A DNA stretch of 64,000 nt from Rathayibacter sp. VKM Ac-2856. GTDB lineage: Bacteria > Actinomycetota > Actinomycetes > Actinomycetales > Microbacteriaceae. Within the stretch, counting starts at the first letter, position 1. Each line of letters opens with the position of its first letter. The position numbers and the translations under genes were made by a program. The notes beneath the pieces were generated by a model that was not told where the DNA came from, did no database searches, and worked only from the letters and a program-made list of their open reading frames with translations. Positions 57,705-64,000 of the stretch are shown piece after piece. Location of the stretch: assembly GCF_013205055.1 (NCBI RefSeq), contig NZ_JABMLF010000001.1, forward strand, positions 1,178,001-1,242,000. The letters are read 5' to 3'.

Positions 57705-59363
57705 ATGCACCAGGGTCTGGCCGAGCGGTGGAACTCCATCTCGTTGCGCACCAAGATCACCGCCGTCACCGTCCTGCTGCTGACACTGGGTCTGCTCGTG
57801 TCCGGCATCGGCACGATGACACTGCTGAAGCCCCAGCTGGTCACCCAGCTCGACGTCGATCTGCGGGCGAAGGCCCAGGAGACGGCGAACCTCCTCGTCA
57901 CCGAGCGCGAAGCCGGGATGGACGACACGGACAAGCGCTACGTCGGCGCGCTCTACGACTCCCTCGGCCGGCAGCAGGACACGACCGCGGTCGGCCCGAA
58001 CGACCCGGTGTTCCCGGCGACGTTCTCGCTCGAGGACGCTCTCGGGCTCGGTGACAAGTCGGCCACCATCTACAGCGCGAGCGGCAAGGTGGAGTACCAC
58101 TACGTCGCGACGACCTATTCCGACGGCAGCCAGATCACGACGCTGCTCCTCGCGACCTCGACGCGCGACATCGACAACATCATGACGATCTACCTGACGA
58201 TCTTCCTCGGGTTCGGCGTCGCGATCGTCGTCATCGGCGCGATGCTGACGCGCCTGCTCGTCACCACCACGTTCGCACCGCTGCGCGAGGTCGAGCAGAC
58301 CGCCGCCGCCATCGCCGACGGCGACTTCAGCCAGCGCCTCGACGGCACCACGCCGAACACCGAGGTCGGCCGCCTCAACCGCTCGCTCAACGCGATGCTG
58401 GTGCGCATCGACAGCGCCTTCCGCGACCGGGCCCGCACCATCGACCAGATGCGCCGCTTCGTCGGCGACGCGAGCCACGAGCTGCGCACTCCCCTGGTCT
58501 CGGTCCGCGGCTACGCCGAGCTCTACCGGATGGGCGCTCTGCAGACGCCCGAGGCCGTCGGCCAGGCGATGGAGCGCATCGAGAAGGAGGCGATCCGCAT
58601 GGGCGGCCTCGTCGAGGACCTCCTCGAGCTCGCCCGCCTCGACGAGACCAAGCCGCTCGCCCTCTCCCCCGTCGACCTGATGCCGCTCGCCCGTGACGCC
58701 GCGATGGATGCGATGGCCTCCTGGCCCGACCGCGACTTCGGCGTGGAGACGCGCGACGACACCCCCGTCGAGACCCCCGCCCTCGAGATGGACGAGCCCT
58801 CGGGCACGCCGACCCAGACGATGGAGATCCTCCCCGCCGGGCTCACGGGACCGATCGCGGCCGCCGGCGCCCGCCTGGCGCGCTTCCGTCGCCGCCCGCG
58901 TCGCGTCGTCATGGCGGAGGACATCGCGGCCGGCACGGCTCCGGAGCCGGAGCAGGAGGGCGTCCCGGCACTCGTGATGGCGGAGGAGAACAAGATCCGC
59001 CAGGTGCTCACCAATCTGATCGGCAACGCCGTCCGCTACACCCCCGAGGACACGCCGATCGAGGTCGGCGTCGCCGTCGACCGCGCGCGCCGACTCGCCT
59101 TCCTCGAGGTCATCGACCACGGCGAGGGCATCCCGCCGCAGATCCGGGAGAAGATCTTCCAGCGCTTCTGGCGCGCGGACACCTCGCGCACGCGCGAGAC
59201 CGGCGGCAGCGGCCTCGGCCTGGCGATCGTGTCCTCCATCGTCGCCGCCCACAAGGGACGCGTCGACGTCGTCGAGACCCCGGGCGGCGGCGCCACCTTC
59301 CGCGTCGCGCTGCCTCTCCTCACCGTCGACCAGAGCACCGAGTCCTCCCCAGCCTCGGCCTGA
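57705..59363 (+). CDS. Sensor histidine kinase with insertion in the ATPase domain
   Basis: The 552-residue kinase has two TM segments (about 20-45 and 165-190), a sensor loop, HAMP, HisKA with phospho-His in DASHELRTPLVSVRGYAELY, and HATPase_c with N-box NLIGNAVRY, G1 DHGEGIPP, F-box FQRFWRAD and G2 GGSGLGLAI. Between HisKA and the N-box lies an extra stretch of roughly 70 residues (from about ETRDDTPVETPALEM to EPEQEGVPALV) with a basic patch RFRRRPRRVV. Typical kinases have about 10 residues there. ATG 57705 has GAGGGAG upstream; GTG 57660 is possible. Confidence 0.92.
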   Translation: MHQGLAERWNSISLRTKITAVTVLLLTLGLLVSGIGTMTLLKPQLVTQLDVDLRAKAQETANLLVTEREAGMDDTDKRYVGALYDSLGRQQDTTAVGPNDPVFPATFSLEDALGLGDKSATIYSASGKVEYHYVATTYSDGSQITTLLLATSTRDIDNIMTIYLTIFLGFGVAIVVIGAMLTRLLVTTTFAPLREVEQTAAAIADGDFSQRLDGTTPNTEVGRLNRSLNAMLVRIDSAFRDRARTIDQMRRFVGDASHELRTPLVSVRGYAELYRMGALQTPEAVGQAMERIEKEAIRMGGLVEDLLELARLDETKPLALSPVDLMPLARDAAMDAMASWPDRDFGVETRDDTPVETPALEMDEPSGTPTQTMEILPAGLTGPIAAAGARLARFRRRPRRVVMAEDIAAGTAPEPEQEGVPALVMAEENKIRQVLTNLIGNAVRYTPEDTPIEVGVAVDRARRLAFLEVIDHGEGIPPQIREKIFQRFWRADTSRTRETGGSGLGLAIVSSIVAAHKGRVDVVETPGGGATFRVALPLLTVDQSTESSPASA

Positions 59364-59441
59364 TCCGCCGCGCGGCAGAGGCCGCCCGGCGTACGTTCTC
59401 TCGCACCCGCCGACCGGCGGAGACGAACGAGAGGACCTCCC

Positions 59442-59732
59442 ATGACCCACTTCCAGACCGACGTCGACGCGATGACCACCGCCACCGGATCGCTCCAGGG
59501 CTACTCGGAGCGCATCCGCGCCGAGGTCGCCGGCCTGCTCGGCCTGCTCACCAGCCTCGAGGGCTCCTGGACGGGCCAGGCCTCGACCGCGTTCCAGGGC
59601 GTCGTCGGGCTCTGGCGGACGACGCAGGGCCAGGTCGACGACGGGCTCGAGTCGATCGGGGTCGCCCTCGGTGCGGCGAGTCGGCAGTACGCCGAGACGG
59701 AGGAGGCGAACGCGCGGCTGTTCGCGATCTGA
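59442..59732 (+). CDS. WXG100-family (ESX-type) protein
   Basis: The 96-residue helical-hairpin protein has the WXG turn as SLEGSWTGQASTAFQG near residue 45, with helices of about 40 residues on each side. WXG100 proteins are exported by type VII (ESX) systems or form structural dimers. No ESX gene (eccC, eccD) or partner EsxB is in the window. ATG 59442 has GAGAGGA upstream. It is a single gene between the two-component pair and groEL. Confidence 0.88.
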   Translation: MTHFQTDVDAMTTATGSLQGYSERIRAEVAGLLGLLTSLEGSWTGQASTAFQGVVGLWRTTQGQVDDGLESIGVALGAASRQYAETEEANARLFAI

Positions 59733-59838
59733 GCGGGCGGCGACGGCTCCGTGGGCGCTGTCCTCCGACGAGGCCGACTGCGGAGCGCCGTCGACTGTGC
59801 GCCGGGAGCGTTGACCGAGCACCGCCCCCGGAAACGCC

Positions 59839-59870
59839 GAAGGCGGCTCCCCCGGAGGGGAACCGCCTTC
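59839..59870. terminator. Bidirectional hairpin terminator
   Basis: A 14-bp stem with one mismatch (GAAGGCGGCTCCCC with GGGGAACCGCCTTC) and a 4-base loop sits 18 bases after the groEL stop, followed by T-rich sequence on the plus strand. It separates the WXG100 gene and groEL. Confidence 0.8.
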
Positions 59871-59888
59871 TGCGTTGTTCGGGTCGGA

Positions 59889-61614
<1,726 letters not shown>

Positions 61615-61692
61615 GTGACGCGGACCCCTGGCGCAACGGAAGGAGCCGCCGCCCGCGGGACGCGGACGACGGCTCCAGGACGGGCGGCGGCC

Positions 61693-61896
61693 TCAGACCA
61701 CGCGCACCGATTCGGCCTGCGGACCCTTGGATCCCGTGCCGACCTCGAACGCGACGTGCTGGCCCTCCTCGAGGACCTTGTATCCCGACATGTCGATGGC
61801 GGAGTAGTGGACGAACACGTCCTGTCCGCCGCCGTCGACCGTGATGAAGCCGTAGCCCTTCTCAGAGTTGAACCACTTGACGGTTCCGTTCGCCAT
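61693..61896 (-). CDS. Cold-shock protein, CspA family
   Basis: The 67-residue protein is a single cold-shock domain: [33 protein letters not shown] contains RNP1 (KGYGFITV) and RNP2 (VFVHY). It acts as an RNA chaperone and transcription antiterminator. The 130-base AT-richer upstream region could form a long cold-shock-type 5' leader. It lacks the C-terminal extension of the other cold-shock protein in the window. Confidence 0.96.
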   Translation of the reverse strand: MANGTVKWFNSEKGYGFITVDGGGQDVFVHYSAIDMSGYKVLEEGQHVAFEVGTGSKGPQAESVRVV

Positions 61897-62054
61897 CTCT
61901 TACTCCCAAAGTGCTGAATGCCTGCGACACGAGCGATGCGCAGGTGCCTGGTCAGGAATCCTAATCGAGCGTTTCGCGCCGGAAAACGGTGGAATGCGCC
62001 TGCGGGAAAGAGTTGCCCGGGATTCAACATGAATTAAACGTGCCGGAAACAGAA

Positions 62055-62094
62055 CACCCCCGGACAGCGGCTCGGAGGCCCTGTTCCGGGGGTG
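62055..62094 (-). terminator. Hairpin terminator after the LytR_C gene
   Basis: A 13-14-bp stem (CACCCCCGGACAG with CTGTTCCGGGGGTG, one bulge) ends 20 bases downstream of the LytR_C stop on the minus strand. Confidence 0.75.
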
Positions 62095-62113
62095 CGCGAG
62101 GGGGCCGCCCGTC

Positions 62114-62653
62114 CTACTGCGTCGGATAGTCCGAGCCGAGCACGACGACGACGGGGCCCGTCTCGACGAAGTCCGAGGTGAGGGCGGTGACCCCGACGCC
62201 GAGCGACTGCGCGACGCCGAGCGCCGCTCCCTCGAGTCCCGGGTCGGTGTAGTAGACGGTGGTGGTCGCCTCGTCCTCGGTGTTCGCGTTCGCGACCGTG
62301 GGCACGCTCCAGCCCGCCTCCGCGAGGGCGTCCCCGGCGCTCGCGGCCAGTCCCTCCGTCGCCGTGCCGTTCAGGACGGCGATCGCGAGCGCGGGGTCCA
62401 CCGTCGGAACGACCGCCGGGGCCTCGGTCTCGGCGAGGCCGGACGGCGGGGTGAAGACGTCGTTGAACTGCACGCGGTTGTCGATGACGAGCAGACCGAT
62501 GAAGCCGAGCAGCACGATCACCCCGGTCGCGAGCGCCGCCCAGGCCAGGGCGATCGCCCGGGCATGCGGAGCGGGCGGGCGGCGGTGCGCACCCACGCGC
62601 CCCTCGGTGGCCGGGATCTCGTCGAAGCGGTCCTTCGGAGCGGTGGTGGTCAT
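62114..62653 (-). CDS. LytR C-terminal-domain membrane protein
   Basis: The 179-residue protein has a cytoplasmic N-terminus, one TM (IALAWAALATGVIVLLGFIGLLVI, about 33-58), a linker and an extracytoplasmic LytR_C domain (about 95-175; IAVLNGTATEGLAASAGDALAEAGWSV, then TTVYYTDPGLEGAALGVAQSLG). It has no LCP phosphotransferase domain. Such proteins are thought to act at the cell wall. It follows the DUF3263 gene by 44 bases in the same direction. Confidence 0.87.
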   Translation of the reverse strand: MTTTAPKDRFDEIPATEGRVGAHRRPPAPHARAIALAWAALATGVIVLLGFIGLLVIDNRVQFNDVFTPPSGLAETEAPAVVPTVDPALAIAVLNGTATEGLAASAGDALAEAGWSVPTVANANTEDEATTTVYYTDPGLEGAALGVAQSLGVGVTALTSDFVETGPVVVVLGSDYPTQ

Positions 62654-62697
62654 CGTCGGTACGGCCGGCCTTCCGTTCGTGGGCCCGAGCAGCTCGT

Positions 62698-62985
62698 CTA
62701 CTCGGGGCGCCCGAGGCGTCGTGCGGCGCGTGCGCCGGCGCGACCGTCGCGGATGCGCTGCAGCCGCTTGACGAGCATCGGGTCGTGAGCGAGGGCGGCC
62801 GGGGAGGCCAGAACCGCGCTGAGCACCTGATAGTAGCGGGCGACCGAGAGACCGAACCGCTCGCGGATGGCGTCGTCCTTGTCGCCGGAGCGGGCCGTCC
62901 ACTCCGCCTCGAACTCCAGGACGCGGCGGTCCCGATCGGACAGGGCGGAGCCCGTCGTCCGCTCGAAGTCCGTGGCGCCGCTCAT
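62698..62985 (-). CDS. DUF3263 small protein
   Basis: The 95-residue protein matches DUF3263: LSDRDRRVLEFEAEWTARSGDKDDAIRERFGLSVARYYQVL is a predicted HTH-like helical core, followed by a basic end (RLQRIRDGRAGARAARRLGRPE). It is conserved in actinobacteria and may bind DNA, which is not established. Its ATG overlaps the GNAT stop by four bases, so the two are coupled. Confidence 0.9.
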   Translation of the reverse strand: MSGATDFERTTGSALSDRDRRVLEFEAEWTARSGDKDDAIRERFGLSVARYYQVLSAVLASPAALAHDPMLVKRLQRIRDGRAGARAARRLGRPE

Positions 62986-63476
62986 TCCTCCACAGTAGGC
63001 AGGCCCGCGCCGCCGACCGGGGAGGCGCTCCGGTACATGCCGATGTGCGGGATGCCCGCCTCCTCGAACTCGTCGCCGAACGGCTCGAAGCCCGACCGCG
63101 CGTAGAGCCCCGCGACGTAGGTCTGCGCGTGGAGCAGCATCGCCTCGTCACCGTGGCGCGCCACGACCGCCCTGACGAGCAGGTGGGCGAGCCCCTGCCC
63201 GCGTCGATCGGCGCGGGTCACGACGCGGCCGATGATCCGGTGCGCGTCCCGGTGCTCCGGCCGCTCGTCCCGGAGTGTGCGCAGGTACGCGGCGACGCCC
63301 CGCTCGTCGGCGATCCACCAGTGCGTCGTCGACGGCTCCAGGTCGCGGTCGTCGAGCTCCTCGTCGTCGACCCGCTGCTCGCGGAGGAAGACGTCGGTCC
63401 GCAGCCGCGCGAACGCGTGGACCTCCTCCGTCGTGAGTTCGCTCCACGCCTTCGAGATCACGGAATTCAGCTGCAC
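62982..63476 (-). CDS. GNAT acetyltransferase, ElaA-like
   Basis: The 164-residue protein has the ElaA pattern: FARLRTDVFLREQRVDDEELDDRDLEPSTTHWWI near the start, the acetyl-CoA motif GRVVTRADRRGQGLAHLLVRA near residue 90 and YARSGFEPFGDEFEEAGIPHIGMYR at the end. The acceptor substrate is unknown. GTG 63476 lies seven bases after TAAACT, another leaderless-type start. Confidence 0.9.
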   Translation of the reverse strand: MQLNSVISKAWSELTTEEVHAFARLRTDVFLREQRVDDEELDDRDLEPSTTHWWIADERGVAAYLRTLRDERPEHRDAHRIIGRVVTRADRRGQGLAHLLVRAVVARHGDEAMLLHAQTYVAGLYARSGFEPFGDEFEEAGIPHIGMYRSASPVGGAGLPTVEE

Positions 63477-63483
63477 GGCGGAG

Positions 63484-63489
63484 AGTTTA
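63484..63489 (-). promoter_or_regulatory. -10 element of the GNAT gene, leaderless type
   Basis: TAAACT on the minus strand ends seven bases before GTG 63476. Confidence 0.55.
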
Positions 63490-63547
63490 CGAGAGGAGAG
63501 GGGGAGCGCCCTCCCCCGTACACTGACGAGGATTCCTAGGGAGACCC

Positions 63548-63955
63548 ATGTCGTCGTATTCCGTGAACAAGACCGACGCCGAGTGGCGCGAGGAGCTCGA
63601 CCGCGAGCAGTACTCGGTGCTGCGCCAGGCCGCCACCGAGCGCCCGTGGACCGGCGAGCTGCTGGACGAGCACCGCGAGGGGCTCTACACCTGTGCCGCC
63701 TGCCACGCCGAGCTGTTCAAGAGCGGCACCAAGTTCGACTCCGGCTGCGGCTGGCCGAGCTTCTACGAGTCCATCCGCCCCGATGCGGTCCAGCTCATCG
63801 AGGACAGCACCCTGGGCATGGTCCGCACCGAGGTCCGGTGCGCCAACTGCGGCTCGCACCTCGGCCACGTCTTCCCCGACGGCTTCGGCACGCCGACCGG
63901 AGACCGGTACTGCATGAACTCGATCGCGATGAACTTCACCACCGAGGGCGAGTGA
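63548..63955 (+). CDS. msrB: Peptide-methionine (R)-S-oxide reductase
   Basis: MsrB reduces methionine-R-sulfoxide in proteins with thioredoxin. The 135-residue protein has zinc-binding CxxC pairs in CAACHAE and CANCGSHLGHVF, the block FDSGCGWPSFYE, and the catalytic Cys in DRYCMNSIAMNF near the C-terminus. ATG 63548 has AGGGAGA upstream; TACACT at 63519 is a plausible -10, so this message has a short leader. The next gene starts three bases after its stop. Confidence 0.96.
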   Translation: MSSYSVNKTDAEWREELDREQYSVLRQAATERPWTGELLDEHREGLYTCAACHAELFKSGTKFDSGCGWPSFYESIRPDAVQLIEDSTLGMVRTEVRCANCGSHLGHVFPDGFGTPTGDRYCMNSIAMNFTTEGE

Positions 63956-63957
63956 CC

Positions 63958-64000
63958 GTGTCCGCGACTCCCGTGCTCGAGGCCGTCCTGGCCCGGCGCT
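63958..64000 (+). CDS. Probable nitroreductase-family protein (first codons only)
   Basis: Fourteen codons from GTG 63958 read VSATPVLEAVLARR before the window ends. The VLEAVLARRS-type opening is common at the N-terminus of nitroreductases, and the three-base gap suggests an operon with msrB. The call rests on very little sequence. Confidence 0.45.
   Translation, partial: MSATPVLEAVLARR

Noticed and set aside
59442-59732. Type VII secretion locus
   Set aside because: Only one WXG100 gene is present, with no EccC-type ATPase, EccD or partner gene in the window.

Overview
The window is high-GC DNA, with G or C in nearly every third codon position. It is compactly packed with single-copy housekeeping genes typical of Actinobacteria: phosphoketolase, the DUF3027/CspA pair, DUF3263, WXG100, DtxR, a SigK/RskA-like pair, F420 genes and a GroEL under CIRCE control. 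The protein families, the MTES_1575-type helicase relative, short palindromic intergenic repeats and many leaderless-type promoters (TAnnnT ending 6-8 nt before the start codon) point to Microbacteriaceae, possibly near Rathayibacter. The family assignment is inference; no 16S rRNA gene is present.

Layout. 1-5.4 kb: the 5' part of galU, divergent from a 5-formyl-THF cyclo-ligase, then an FmdB-type zinc ribbon protein, mscL and a large secreted GH43 enzyme behind a LacI-type operator. 5.5-9.6 kb: one huge minus-strand gene related to DUF4011/SF1 helicase-MTES_1575 nuclease proteins, whose Walker A lysine and Walker B glutamate are missing. 9.7-19.5 kb: small membrane and VOC proteins, a DUF308 protein, DedA, an anti-sigma/ECF sigma pair, an M20 peptidase, an SRPBCC protein, and a nucleobase permease-cysteine hydrolase-PfkB kinase run. 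20-29.6 kb: an F420 island (fgd, fbiC, an alpha/beta hydrolase, a Baeyer-Villiger-type monooxygenase) next to a kinase/M23-like/aminotransferase fusion, bordered by clusters of palindromic repeats. The CofH half of FbiC has lost its radical-SAM cysteine loop. 29.6-40 kb: an extra YidC with DUF6412, a MarR regulator, a two-component pair and assorted envelope or unknown proteins. 40-45.6 kb: a DUF5107-TPR protein, a cellulase-like glycoside hydrolase and an AraC regulator, probably one carbohydrate locus. 45.9-50.8 kb: tRNA-Arg(CCU), a YtrA-type GntR/ABC operon with a perfect operator, and phosphoketolase. 50.8-64 kb: an HNH endonuclease, an NlpC/P60 hydrolase behind a structured RNA leader, DtxR, SerC, DUF2530, DUF3027/CspA, an MprAB-like two-component pair with an unusual kinase insertion, WXG100, GroEL with two CIRCE elements, CspA, a LytR_C protein, DUF3263, a GNAT, MsrB and the first codons of a likely nitroreductase.

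The most unusual items are the FbiC with a degenerate CofH domain beside an intact Fgd, the ATPase-motif-less giant helicase relative, the nested-stem leader that covers the ribosome binding site of the NlpC/P60 gene, and three families of dispersed palindromic elements. No transposase, integrase, prophage, rRNA or CRISPR array was seen. Start positions were chosen by ribosome binding sites, overlaps and -10 spacing. Non-coding coordinates read by eye may be off by one base.
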